The notes beneath the pieces were generated by a model. The model saw only the letters and a list, made by a program, of their open reading frames with translations. It was not told the origin of the DNA and did not search any database. From assembly GCF_963678975.1 (NCBI RefSeq), contig NC_089279.1, positions 26,770,004 to 26,834,003 on the forward strand: 64,000 bases of DNA, written 5' to 3'. This document shows positions 22,276 through 32,930 of the stretch, piece by piece (the stretch's first letter is position 1; every line of letters begins with the position of its first letter). The translations under genes and the position numbers were made by a program. The stretch is from Dysidea avara (Eukaryota > Porifera > Demospongiae > Dictyoceratida > Dysideidae).

Positions 22276-24160
22276 GTGTTAATTGTTCACTCAGGCGTGG
22301 TCTGGGCCAGTGCAGGTGTGTTTTGTACTATGATCGCTCCTGTATTGCAGACCATCTATTCCCAATCTTTAAAACATGCTACTCTCCCTCAGGATTGGTT
22401 GTTAGCTAACATCACCCCTGTCTTCAAGAAGGGAAATCGAAGTTCTCCTGCAAATTATAGACCAATCTCACTAACATCAGTCCTTTGTAAAGTAATGGAA
22501 CATGTTATTTTTCACCATATAATGTCCTTTTTTACATCACTAAACACCGTTAAATCCTCTACAACAATACATGGATTCAGGCCCAACCACTCCTGCCAAA
22601 CACAACTAGTTAATTTTATAGATGAGATCCAACGATCTATGAATAGCCAGCAACAGACTGATTTATTGTTTATAGACTTTTCTAAGGCTTTTGACACAGT
22701 TCCTCACAAAAGACTATTAAACAAATTAAAATTCTATGGTACACGAGGGCCTCTTCTTCAATGAATCTCTTCCTGGCTAACCAAACGATATCAAAGGGTA
22801 ATTGTTGATGGAGAATCATCTAGCGCAACAACTGTTAAGTCTGGGGTACCACAGGGTACTGTACTAGGCCCCCTTATGTTTCTTGTATATATTAATGACA
22901 TAAATGAAAACATTACATCTTCAGTTCGATTGTTTGCTGATGACTGTTATTTACAAGACTGTTACCAGTGGCGGAGGAAGTAGTTGATATGAGGGGGGGC
23001 TCTGCTGAGCTGACCCAGACTTATTTCTATAGTTTGGTAAGGTGAGACCAAAAAAAAAAAAAAAAAAAAAAAAAGGTCACAACCAACTCACAAGAGCTTT
23101 CCATCTCACCAGCTACCATTTCTAGCTGATAAACTACATAAAAATCCTTACATAGCTCGCTACACACTGACTACTTTATTAGAGTGACTGCTCTATTAGA
23201 GTATCTCGATCTTTGTCACGGTTTTCAGCCCCACTCCAAGAAAGATAATTTCATTCTGAGGGGGGGCTAAGCCCCCCCCTCAGCAGACCTAGGGGGGGCT
23301 TTAGCCCCCTAGCCCCCCCCTTTCCGCCGCCTATGACTGTTACAACACCGCAAGATTCAAAGCAGTTACAGGAAGACTTACATAAAATATGTGAATGGAC
23401 TCACAAATGGCAAATGAAAATAAATGTTGAGAAATGTGCTGTGCTGAGGTGTACTCGTTCCCTGAACCCCATACAATATACGTATACCTTATCAGGTCAT
23501 AATGTCGATATAAAGAAGTGCCATACATACTTAGGTGTAGCGATTGATAACACTATGTCATGGTCATCACATATACAAACAGTAAGTAACAGAGCAACCA
23601 AAGTGCTAAATTTTATTAAACGAAACCTAAACAACTGCCCATCTGATACTAAAAGAACAGCGTATTTAACATTGGTTCGACCAATTATGGAATATGCCGC
23701 CCCAGTTTGGGATCCGTATTATAACACTGACATTTATAAGTTAGAAAAGGTGCAAAGAAGAGCTGCTCGATGGATTTTATCAGATTATTCCAGAAATAGT
23801 GTTACGTCATTATTGTCCTCTCTTAGTACCTACATTACAACAACGCCGTCAGTCATCAAGATTAACACTATTCTATAAAATAATTAATAATACACTACCG
23901 ATCTCCATCCCCTCACATTATCAAAGAACTCAATTTTGTACCAGGAAACATCACCCCAATCATTTCATTCTGCCACAAGCAACCCTCAACACCTATAAAT
24001 ATAGTTATTATCCTAGAACTGTTAAAGACTGGGATGAGTTGCCAATTAATATAATAGAATCAAGAAACTTGGATGAATTTATTTACGTACTTAACCTTCA
24101 CTACTGTAATTAATTATCAAATTGCATGTATGTATGTATGTATTTGATTGTACCATTTGG
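22276..24160 (+). mobile_element. LINE fragment with RT, broken by an hAT element
   Basis: Collinear non-LTR RT motifs: QDWLLANITPVFKKGNRSSP, YRPISLTSVLCKVMEHVI, TDLLFIDFSKAFDTVPHKRL, then a TGA at 22762-22764 where Trp is expected, SGVPQGTVLGPLMFLVYIND, and RLFADDC. The hAT 22966-23335 is inserted just after FADD. The post-RT part continues LHKICEWTHKWQMKINVEKC, HTYLGVAIDNTMSWSSHI and MEYAAPVWDPYYNTDIYKLE, with a frameshift near 23800-23880. The 3' end lies at about 24120-24230. It is inactive. Confidence 0.85.
22966..23335. mobile_element. hAT-type MITE (GGCGGAGGAA family), nested in a LINE
   Basis: The ends are CAGTGGCGGAGGAAGTAG and, inverted, CATAGGCGGCGGAAAGG. Exact 8-bp duplications ACTGTTAC lie at 22958-22965 and 23336-23343. 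It is inverted relative to the copies at 7421 and 49604. It contains a run of about 24 A, the word GAGTGACTGCTCTATTAGAG and G/C-rich ends. Confidence 0.92.
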
Positions 24161-24224
24161 GGTTTTCACCCCCTGGGCAAACCAGCTGACTGCCCAGTAC
24201 CTAATCTTAAATCTTAAATGATGG

Positions 24225-25400
24225 TATTATTATTATTATTATTATCAATTTTTCCAAAGATGGGTAACACAAAAGGCAATACTGCCTGTACAAGGTGATC
24301 CCCAACACAGAACATACATTCACATGTACAATTACACACAAACAAATACAAAAGGAACATGAACTACTTAATAATTACAAAATCAATAAACCTAATTACA
24401 AAAAAAGATAATGTTTTAACCTAGTCTTAAAACTGCCAGCAGTCCTTTGAGATAAAATTTCAAAAGGAATTGAGTTCCAAAGAAAAGGTGTAGTCACAAA
24501 AAATGAGTGCCGAAATGCGTTGATAGTTGACAACGCAAGATTTAATGTCAAAGCATGCGACCTCGTAGCCAATGTGTTAAAATGAAAATACCTTGAGAAA
24601 TTGATGGCAGTTCTTTTATGATAAATGGAGTAGAGGGTCCAGATAGATATATAGCTTCGACGTGTTTTAAGTGAAGGCCATCCCAGTTCACTGATGCAAA
24701 CCGACGACGACTTAGACCATTTTTGAGCAGCTGCATCCCAAAAGCTTTTAATCCAGCGTGCAGCTCTATTTTGCACCAATTCCAACAAACTAATATCCTG
24801 TGCTGTGTACGGCGCCCACACTACGCAAGCATATTCAAGGTAGGGTCTAACCAGTGCTTTGTAAGCACTAACTTTAGCTGCTTGGGTACAACCAAACATA
24901 GCACGGCGTATACGGTTCAGGCACTTAGTAGCTTTACTGACTACATATCGACAATGATCATTCCACCTAAGTTTTGAGCTGATTACAATGCCAAGATATT
25001 TAACTTTCTGTGACCATGGAATTGGATGAGATCCAATAAAGTACTCAAAGTTGATTGGATGGCGTTTATTAGTGATGTTAACTGCTTCACACTTCTTTAA
25101 TAAGCAGTGGCAACAATCATGGCATTCTAAGGCTCCAGCCCAATCATGTACAGCCTCAAGTAAGAGATGAGTGGTTGAATGATGGTTACGAAAGCCAAAT
25201 TGTTGAGCACTAATCAAGTTATTAGATTCTAAAACTGCAGTTAGTTCAGAATGGATTATACGTTCCATAGTCTTGATAACAATAGATGTTAAACTGATAG
25301 GTATCGTAGGAAGAGTCTTAGACTGCTGGGCTAGTCGAGATGCTGAACCTAACGAACACAAACTGATTGTCTTGCACTTGATTCCAAGTGATTTTAAGGT
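24225..25400 (-). mobile_element. LINE fragment, internally deleted RT
   Basis: The minus-strand frame 25403-24396 joins an N-terminal RT piece (TIPISLTSIVIKTMERIIHS, LISAQQFGFRNHHSTTHLL) directly to a post-FADD piece (KKCEAVNITNKRHPINFEYF, KYLGIVISSKLRWNDH, ALVRPYLEYACVVWAPYTAQ). The catalytic FADD block is therefore deleted in frame. It ends at the C-terminal FLWNSIPFEILSQRT. The 3' tail is the TAA/TTA microsatellite at 24228-24246. The related relic at 26540-26740 is from the same LINE family. Confidence 0.85.
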
Positions 25401-26076
25401 CATTGGAATAGATTATAGTTGTATTTTTGGAGATTTGAATATCAATCACGTGAGTGCCTATTTCATGCATTGGACTGCTCTATGCGTTTACTGGGCGAGA
25501 TAGCCGTATTGTTAGGTGTTTATAAGCTTCGTATCCTTGCTGTTGGAGACTGTCTCACTGATGTATCAACCATTCTGGTATTTGTTCGCTAAAATCGCGA
25601 CATTTTGGCCGAATTTCAGCATATAGATGGCTCAGCCAGATGGCTAACAAGCTTCAATTATAACCATACTCTGCATGCAGGTACTTTACCTAGTACTGGT
25701 CATTGCTGACCCATGGCGCAGTTGCTGCTCTGCTTGTCCTGTGCTCCAGAGGAAGAAACATTTTGTCTGTCGTCAAAATGCTGCACAGATCGTGCTGCCA
25801 CCAGAAACTGACCAATAAAATCAAACCACCAATACTTTGAGTTGATGATAGACTACTTGAACAATGTTGAGAGTGAATATCGTGGCATACGAAGAACCCT
25901 ACGAACCGCTGCAGCGAAAAATCACGTGATTTTAAGACATTTGTATCGTTTTCTACCAGAAGAAAGTAACAAACTTGGCTGCCACGCTGGTGTTATTCAA
26001 GTTACACTTAGCCTAACACATGACAATAGTTAGGTAGTTGATTGGAGGATATCGATTTTTCGCATTGCGGACCCTA

Positions 26077-26508
26077 CCTTCGACCTTATTTTACGCAAAT
26101 AATCGATCATAACTTGGTGAATGTTCATCGGATTCCTACCACACTTGGTACTGAGATTCGCCTTAATGAGCCCTTTACGTGCGCCAAATTTCAGCCCAAT
26201 TGGAGCACGAATTCGTGTTTTATGGCGGATTTTGCAAAGTGTGCGAAAAGAAGAAGAAAAAACGAAGAAAAAATCCCAAACTTTGGCCGATCGTATCTCG
26301 TAAATTGATGGAGTGATTTTCAAATTTGGAATGTGGACTCCCCTACCTAGCCGGCACATCTGTAGCAACTTTGGTTTTAATCGGATAAGGAATCACGGAG
26401 CTACAAAGGTGTGAAAATCGCGTTTACTTTCTTCATGTAAATATACTCACGGTGTGGGGCGCCGGCTTCTTGGGCCCACGACATACCGTGTGTCTTGATA
26501 TTCCGTCA
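26077..26508 (-). repeat. Family X terminal part
   Basis: The outer part of copy 2 next to element B. It contains CTTTGGCCGATCGTATCTCG, a purine-rich GAAGAAGAAAAAACGAAG run, and the terminal CCGTGTGTCTTGATA. The corresponding part of copy 1 is about 10096-10500 in inverse. Confidence 0.65.
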
Positions 26509-26539
26509 AGTGGTTATAACAAAGGTGAATAATTAAATT

Positions 26540-26740
26540 TGTGGTGCTTTCGGTATACACTAACACTACACAATCGCATCCACTGACTTTGCAGACTTGA
26601 TCTTCTTCCATCAATGCATTCAGATATTCCTTCTACGTGAATATACACCATTTGTTTGGAACTCAATCCCATATGAAATTTTGTCCTTACCATGACGCTT
26701 ATTTAGATCAAGGCTCCGATGTTACTTGTTTAACTGATGT
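26540..26740 (+). pseudogene. LINE 3'-end relic
   Basis: It encodes SSSINAFRYSFYV and PFVWNSIPYEILSLP in adjoining frames. These match the C-terminal STINAFRHSFFV and PFLWNSIPFEILSQR of the LINE at 24396-25403. The rest of that element is absent. Confidence 0.65.
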
Positions 26741-27289
26741 CTCTCACTTATTGATTCTTGTTTGCTGTTTCTGTTTGTAGCTATAGTTAATGTTTCTGTA
26801 TTGCTTTATGTACTGTGTATGTGTTTTGGGGACCACCTTGAACAGGCTATAAGCCTTTTGTGTACCCTGGCTTTCTTTGGATAAAATTGAATAATGTGCA
26901 AATCGTTTCTTACAAATCACTTTGTTTCTCTTCTTACCTTTTTCAATAAACTGTCCGTCCTTCGCTGGGAAACCAAAAAAACCTAATTGCACTCTTCGCC
27001 CCTGGTAGTAGCAACAGCTCAAGTTCATTGTCGGCCATTTTGATTATTGTTATGCGCATGCGCATAATGACCGATAATTGAATTGAAGATATTGTAATCT
27101 AGATATTATTTAATATCTAGATAATCGGTAATATCAAGATTATCGCACACCTCTAGAAAAGATCTAGATACTCTAATACAACAGTCAAAATCTAGATACT
27201 CAAATAGAGCAGTCACAGTATTCAGAGAAACAATGTAGCAAGCTACTTAGTAGCTACAAACGTGTAGTTAAAAATCTGTATATATAAAG
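26741..27289. other. Non-coding stretch
   Basis: No gene. ATCTAGATATTATTTAATAT-like palindromic AT sequence at about 27095-27130 and two copies of the ACTCTAATA-CAGTC word at 27161-27215 suggest a decayed hAT-type element. Confidence 0.4.
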
Positions 27290-27590
27290 CTGAAAAGCTG
27301 TCTGTCTGTCTGTCTGTCTGACGGTCACGCTGCTTGCTCACCAGACTTGGCGCGAATCGACATAGTCTGTGCTGATAATGAAGCGCTCATCATCCGCCTA
27401 CTCTAAGATTGTTATCACGAGTTCATGCGTGCTTCCGTTCGGTCTCTACAGCGCGTAGAAGGCCAAGGTGTAGAGAAAACTTAAGCAACATTCCTTTGAA
27501 AACCACAGCACATACTGTTCAAGTGGTAGAACGCCTGACTAGCGTGTAAGAGGTCGTGGGTTCAAATCCACGTGTTGACAGATTTTTTTC
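27290..27590 (+). repeat. SINE with tRNA-Ala-like segment
   Basis: Starts with a CTGT tetranucleotide run (27299-27320) and ends in a tRNA-like block followed by a T-run (27584-27590), a possible pol III terminator. Degenerate relatives follow at 27610-27930 and 28880-28980; they share CTACATTCCTGTCAAAACCA or a close variant (TTCCTTTGAAAACCA here). The tRNA-like part lies at the 3' end, which is unusual for a simple SINE, so the true unit borders may differ. Confidence 0.55.
27517..27582 (+). tRNA. tRNA-like (Ala, AGC) relic
   Basis: The D arm (AGTGGTAGAACGC), an anticodon arm with loop CTAGCGT (anticodon AGC) and the T arm with GGGTTCAAATCC are in correct order and spacing. The 3' acceptor side TGTTGAC does not pair with the 5' side CACATAC. 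So this is more likely a tRNA-derived repeat head than a working tRNA gene. Confidence 0.4.
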
Positions 27591-27609
27591 TTTCTACTCA
27601 GTACCTTTT

Positions 27610-27930
27610 TGTGAACACCTTTTTAAAACACGACTTTTAGCTCATCATATCTTGGCATGCAAAGCACGTATCGAGGCGGGACTTTAGCGACATTAAACGC
27701 CCATCATCTGGCAACTCGAGTGTTGTTGTAGCAAATCAATACGTGCTTTTGTTCGCTCTTTATAGGGCGATGAAGGTACTGGTGTAGGGAAGGATCACTG
27801 AAAAGTTGAGCTACATTCCTGTCAAAACCACTGATAAACAACTGCGGCGATTTGTGCACCTCCCTTAACCCCAAGTTATTATAACCAGCCAGGGTTCAAT
27901 CCCCACCTAGGTCATAACTTTTTTTCACTT
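27610..27930 (+). repeat. Degenerate SINE relative
   Basis: Ends in CCAGGGTTCAATCCCC, a B-box-like element, followed by a T-run. Shares CATTCCTGTCAAAACCAC with the copy at about 28950 and a similar layout with 27290-27590. Confidence 0.45.
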
Positions 27931-28990
27931 TTGGGACCTTTTTGATGCACCTTTTTGCTCTATCTGTTCCATGCAAGTCTTCATCTACAAACTCTTATGA
28001 TCAGTTTTTCAGCACTGGTACTGAATTACCTCACATAATAGGGACTCTTATAGCACTTTTGGGACAGGGTAGACAAATTGCCAACATATTTGTCCATCTG
28101 TGTGTTGGTCCAGTGTGTTCTATTAGAGTAGGTAAAAGCTTCTTTCACCAGTATCCAGAATATCTACATCTTTGTTTTAAGCACATAGGTGTGCACTGAC
28201 ATGAAAAACTGTTTGTTCAGACTTACCTCAATACTGCTGTAGTAATAGGCAGCTTGCATGATTGAACAAATACTACTGTGCATCTGAAAAATGATAATAC
28301 TGGAACCATGCAGATCCATAGTTTACACCGAGGAACTGCATCTGACCTGGCACAACTGTTTCACTATCCTGCTTACATGCTTTCACTCTAAAGATTCATA
28401 CATTACCTTATTGGTCAATTACACTGCAGGTGTTTCAAAACTGGGTTTTTGTATGGCAAGAGGTATATGTGTCACTGCAACATCAGAACTGAAAGTGCAT
28501 AGGACAAGTTCTGAACTTTTGCTTGCCATGCAGTAACTATAACTGCAAATTGTGTTGACTTTAAATTATGCTCAAGTTCATTTCTCTTTGTGACAGTCGG
28601 TAAGGTAAACATCAAAATGTAGAAACTGAAACTGTACCGTGTGTACACAACCTGTATGTAATGTAGGGTATACTGTATACAATTGCCTTAGCTCGCATAC
28701 AGTTTAACTAATTAGCTAGCCTTGCATGCATGCTTCACTATAAATTATTATGTACTGCATAAGGATCATGTACTTTAAAGCACTATCGACATACATGCTA
28801 CACAGCAAATATAGGACACTAATATTTATGCTTGGTTCCCAATATATTAATTATTGTTGCATTAGTTCTCATGTAAAGCAGCAAAGGTTCCGTTTGTTCT
28901 ATACAGCACGTTGAAGTCACTGGTAGGGAAGATGCAACTGAATAATTAAACTACATTCCTGTCAAAACCACAAACAATAAACTTTAGTGT

Positions 28991-29160
28991 TTTGCATCAT
29001 TAATGACATAAGAAAACCTCATGCTCTTTAAAAAATGTGACATCACCATGTACCCTACATAGCTACATTAGCAGTGCTGGTGTTTAATGCTTAGTCCCTC
29101 TTCGTGGCATTAAAATGTTTAATGTGGAGATGGTCCTGCACATAGGGCAGGTACCAATGC
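28991..29160. other. Non-coding stretch
   Basis: No gene recognised in the flank between SINE-like and hAT-like relics. Confidence 0.3.
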
Positions 29161-29360
29161 TAGTAAGGAGATATAGGGCAGCTATTGTCAGCAGGTAGTT
29201 ACCTTTTTTTTCTTTGGTCTTCAGCTTACAGCTGGCCTGGCCCCCTCACTTTTTGGCCTGCTCCACCACCCCTGGCATAGGCAGTGGAGCCCCCCACTTT
29301 TATGGGACACTGTTTCCAAGAAAAGATTGAGATACTCTAATAGAACAGTCATGATCTGGA
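29161..29360. mobile_element. Two abutting partial hAT-type copies
   Basis: A right-half copy (GGGCAGCTATTGTCAGCAGG, T-run, CTGCTCCACCACCCCTG ending at about 29272) is followed directly by a left-half copy (CATAGGCAGTGGAGCC, then GAGATACTCTAATAGAACAG). This is the GGCGGAGGAA family in permuted order. No target duplication was found. Confidence 0.5.
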
Positions 29361-30173
29361 TACTCTATTACCAAATTAAAAATTTTACATTCCTTAATTT
29401 TTTGGTATGGAAAATATTGTGCTATCTATTAGAATCATTTTAATGCAAACCACACCTCAATCGGTGGCTCCTGCCAAAAGATACTTGCAAAAGAAGTCAG
29501 CAAAGTGGTGATTTTTGTGTACTACGTTTTTAGAACTTTTCTGTACATTAGCATGGCACCAAGCACAATATCCAAAGTGCCATAAATTTAAATATGAATC
29601 TCCTAAAGACATGAAATTTTTTTTTCGCCACATAAACCACTTAATGTAGTAAAATGCATGGGCTAGGTAAGACCTCTCAAGAGTGACCACTCTTTGTAGA
29701 ACGACCACTTGTAATATTAATGTTTGAGTCAGTAATTTGTTAAGAATAGCATAAGTTCTGTTAAATCAAATTATATACAGGTGTTATTTACAGATGATTA
29801 GCTAACTAGTGACATTGTATTACAGAGTGACCTTTGACATTACAGGGCACAATTAACAATTACTTTGCAAAATTTGACAATCAGATTCCGACATATTATG
29901 ACTGGTACTCTTCAATATTGTAAGGCAGCAATTTTTTGATACTACTTCACTTTATTTGCCACAATTAAAGTACAGAAGATAGTAATTATTATATAATATG
30001 ATGAAATCATTGTAGAAACAATAAACTGCTCAGCCTAGAATTAGTCATGCAGCTGCAACAAAATGGACAATAACAGTAGTGTGCATATCAGAACATCACA
30101 ACAGGTAGTAGTGAAGCCTTACACGGTTGGTATCGGCAATTGCCACTGAACACTGCTTTTACTAAGTTATGCA

Positions 30174-30640
30174 TCACCTTAATTGCGTGCTATAAAGCAA
30201 TTCCGCGCAATGCAACAAACTGCTCACTTTCAAACTATACTTGGATTGATGTGGATGGATGTCTTGAATGCAAGGATGGTTGTAACGCAGAATTCTAAAG
30301 TGTCCTAGTTGGTGCTGTACTCTTTCACAAGACAAATTTTTGTCATTCACCACTACAAAACATCTTTTTGTCAAAAAGCCAATGCCAAAATCAGAATCAG
30401 CGTATCTACTTTGCCTAGTATCACTTCTTTAAGCCTTACAGGTCACAGAAACTTGTGGAAAACTCGACTACAAGTGGTGCCGTAAAATCCTGTGTTTTCC
30501 CATACTTTGCGTCGTACAGAATTTTGTATGGACTCCCATTGGGGAATTTTATTTCTCCAACTTTAATTTCATGTATTTCAATAAATACTGGATGAAATTT
30601 AATTCGATAAAGTGCATTACGAAGCATTGGCTACTACGTA
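30174..30640 (-). CDS. Unrecognised protein-like frames
   Basis: Two close minus-strand frames look protein-like. 30627-30436 reads HPVFIEIHEIKVGEIKFPNG and AKYGKTQDFTAPLVVEF. About 30410-30180 reads RYADSDFGIGFLTKRCFVVV and ILRYNHPCIQDIHPHQSKYS, ending near GTGAGC. They are in different frames about 25 nt apart, too close for a normal intron, so a frameshift is likely. No family was recognised. Confidence 0.28.
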
Positions 30641-30779
30641 CTAGAACAGCAGTTCGTGAAACCTTTGTTGAGGGGGTGTAATTTGATTAGCAAATGTAGA
30701 TCTATATGTGAAAAATCGGTATATAGGCACAGTATTCAGAGAAGCAGTGTAGCAAGCTACTTAACTATGTATGTGTATT

Positions 30780-30896
30780 TATAAATATAATTAGTGGAGA
30801 GCAGCTATTGTCAGCAAGTAGTGACTTTTTTTTGTCTTCAACTTGCTGGCCTGGCCCCCTCATTCTTTGGCCTGCTCCACCGCCCCTGGAATAAAG
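30780..30896 (+). repeat. Partial hAT-type repeat (right half)
   Basis: GAGCAGCTATTGTCAGCAAG, a T-run, and CTGCTCCACCGCCCCTG at the end match the right half at 29161-29272. Confidence 0.5.
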
Positions 30897-31172
30897 TACT
30901 AGCCACAAGTTTTCCAGTGTGATTCAATTTTGAAACTATACTTTCTGCAGAAAGCTGCAATATAGATTCTCAAACAATGCTGTATCCAGTTAGTGGTTGG
31001 ATAATTAGCCAAATAATTGCAAAAAGCTGCCATACTTATGAAGTGTCCTCACAATGTCCATTCAACTATTGTCTACCTCAATTTCCACATCTGAATCTCT
31101 CCAATCCTGACTCTCAGTGTGAGTTTAAAAGGACTGGTGTGTTGTGTGGAAGATGTAAAGTAGGTCTCAGTA

Positions 31173-31774
31173 CAGTGGACCCTTGCAAATCCGACCCTCT
31201 CTAATCCGGATCCTCAGATAATCCAAACGGGTCAGGTAGCTAGTAAAAAATAAATCTAATTAACGCCCAGCAATAAACGCGTTTTTAGCGAGGTTAAAAA
31301 GTTGAGGATATGGCTGAAGAAAAGCGACCTTGTCAATTGAGCAAAAGTTTACTATATTGAAAAGGATTACTGGAGGAGCAAGTTTAAGCAACATTGCTAA
31401 AGAATTATGGTATTGGCAAATCAACTGTAAGTGACATTAAAAAGAATGAAGATAAGCTAAAGTGAAGAAGTGACTAGACTAAGTGTTATTCACACCAAGT
31501 GTTTCACTTGGTATGAATGTCAAGATGAGTGCACTACCCCATCACTTTCAGTAATGCCAAGCAACTTACTCTTGACACTTACTTTCATTCAACATAACTC
31601 CAATAATGTATACACTGTACTGTAAAACTTTATGTATGTGAAGACCTCTTATATACTTATTTAGTCAATAAAAACTTAAAACACAGTGTTAATTGATGAT
31701 TCACAAATCCGAACGTTTCAGTAATCTGAACAGCCTTTGGTCCCAGGGGAGGTCGGATTTGTGTGGGTCCACTG
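31173..31774. mobile_element. Pogo/Tigger-like element, about 600 bp
   Basis: The ends are CAGTGGACCCTTGCAAATCC and, inverted, CAGTGGACCCACACAAATCC, flanked by TA on both sides (31171-31172, 31775-31776). The interior around 31360-31460 keeps a remnant of a pogo-type N-terminal helix-turn-helix: frames read ITGGASLSNIAKE and, shifted, GKSTVSDIKKNEDKLK. It is internally deleted and inserted in coding sequence. Confidence 0.85.
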
Positions 31775-32166
31775 TACTATGCTTGGTACTTTTCAGTGTA
31801 AACAGTACTCCAGTTACTATCTATTTCTCCTGTTACTTTTTGTCCTTGTGGGCATTGACTTTATTTTGCTTCTGTTTATTTCTAATGTCATTGTTGTTGA
31901 TGGAAGCATAGTTTTTTATGTGAACATTGTGAGTATTTATGGCCCTATGTTCTTCCCCAGGTATGCACTGACAAAGTATGTCTATGTACTAACGTCATTT
32001 CTTAACCTTGATTTGGGTGTTGAAGTGTGCCTTTACAATGGTATGGATGACTATGCTAAAATGTGGCTACAACTGATATTTCCCATTTAACATTACTCAT
32101 CATAACAAGTCGATAGTTACTCTGCTAGAACACAGAGACTCACTGCACACACAGAGCCCTACCAGT

Positions 32167-32586
32167 TAGGCTTGCACCAATTATGCTGGCATAATTTCGA
32201 GCATAATAGGCTAGCAAAAGCATCAAGCATTATGCCAGCATAATAGGACGATTTTCAAGATTTTAAATTAAATTTGCAATGCACATGCCAAAACTACAGC
32301 AAAACGTGAACACACTATATACATGCATTTCATATCAAGAAAACATACAATTTATTGTTTCTTGGCTGATTATTTACACTTCATGGAAAAAATCAAGATA
32401 CTCTAATAGAGCAGTCACTTACTCTAATACAACAGTCAGGAAAGACTGATACACTCTAATAAAACAGCCAACTCTAGAGCATAATCTTAATTTTGAAAGC
32501 ATAACTTTGAGCATAATAGGCTGAATTTTTGAGCACTGCTCAAAAGCTTAATAGGCTATTTTCAAAGCATGATTGGTTCAAGCCTA
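32167..32586. mobile_element. hAT-type MITE (GCATAAT-rich family)
   Basis: The ends are TAGGCTTGCACCAATTATGC and, inverted, TAGGCTTGAACCAATCATGC. The flanks CTACCAGT (32159-32166) and CTGCCAGT (32587-32594) match at 7 of 8 positions. The interior has GAGCATAATAGGCT repeats and three copies of the CTCTAATA-CAGTC word, like the element at 43755-44194. Confidence 0.82.
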
Positions 32587-32930
32587 CTGCCAGTTCTTGC
32601 CACACTATTTCTATTGTCCTATACTAAAATATTACATACTGTATCCAGTGTCTTGTTCCTTTATTCTATAATAACTAGTCTTCCCAGTAAGAACAGTAAA
32701 CTAGTGTGGTCAGTTGATACAGAAGTTCAACTCTTTGGACCGAAATTCATTGCTTTATTTATTGTGTGTCTACTTTTATTCATGATGCTATTACCATTCA
32801 ATATGATTCTAATATTTACAAGGACCTTGTCACAATTCAAATGTATAAATCGTTTCAAGCCACTACTAGATGCTAATCAAGGTCCATATATAAGGGCAGA
32901 TTCTATTATTGGACTGGTTTACAATTAGCT

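Larger units (their letters stand above)
21560..26076. mobile_element. Long-inverted-repeat element B
   Basis: It has the same termini as element A: TAGGGTCCGCAATGCGAAAA at both ends in inverse orientation. Its 7-bp flanks are CCTTCGA at 21553-21559 and 26077-26083. The arms are about 646 bp each (21560-22205 and 25431-26076) and nearly identical. They encode the same 63-residue frame on opposite strands (21603-21794 minus, 25842-26033 plus). The 3.2-kb core is made of two LINE fragments lying tail to tail and a nested hAT element. The arms have no recognised transposase. Confidence 0.82.
18250..26508 (-). mobile_element. Family X copy 2, inverted, with two nested elements
   Basis: Read on the minus strand from 26508, this copy starts TATCAAGACACACGG, passes CCAAGAAGCCGGCGC, a T/C-rich run and CATAACTTGGTG-like sequence. 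It then runs through the short host piece 21515-21559 (CGGTTTACCCTGT GGGCGTG) and 18912-18600, the word GATCGAGATACTCTAATAGA, and ends in minisatellite units at 18550-18255. The order matches 10096-13348. The copy is interrupted by elements 18913-21514 and 21560-26076. When both are ignored, the family X sequence is continuous across the two insertion points. Confidence 0.7.
30977..32930 (+). pseudogene. Cys-rich multi-pass membrane protein, broken by transposons
   Basis: The first part has a Cys-rich ectodomain end, SQCEFKRTGVLCGRCKVGLS, resembling large invertebrate surface proteins that pass into a multi-membrane C-terminal region. A pogo/Tigger-like insertion (31173-31774) follows at once. 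Removing it and one TA joins GLS to TMLGTFQCKQY in the same frame. Next come membrane segments YYLFLLLLFVLVGIDFILL and the conserved NLDLGVEVCLYNGMDDYAKM, then a stop after LQLIFPI. A decayed piece (THHNKSIVTLL, about 32090-32140) leads to the hAT insertion 32167-32586. After it, LPVLATLFLLSYTKI, a further hydrophobic segment (ALFIVCLLLFMMLLPFN) and LLDANQGPYIRADSIIGLVY continue to a stop. At least one deletion beside the insertions indicates a pseudogene. Confidence 0.72.

Noticed and set aside
21603-26033. Identical 63-residue ORFs at 21603-21794 and 25842-26033 as a conserved gene pair
   Set aside because: They are the same frame in the two inverted arms of element B, with no family signature.
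27517-27582. Functional tRNA-Ala gene
   Set aside because: The acceptor stem does not pair, and degraded relatives follow in the same region, so it is a tRNA-derived repeat.
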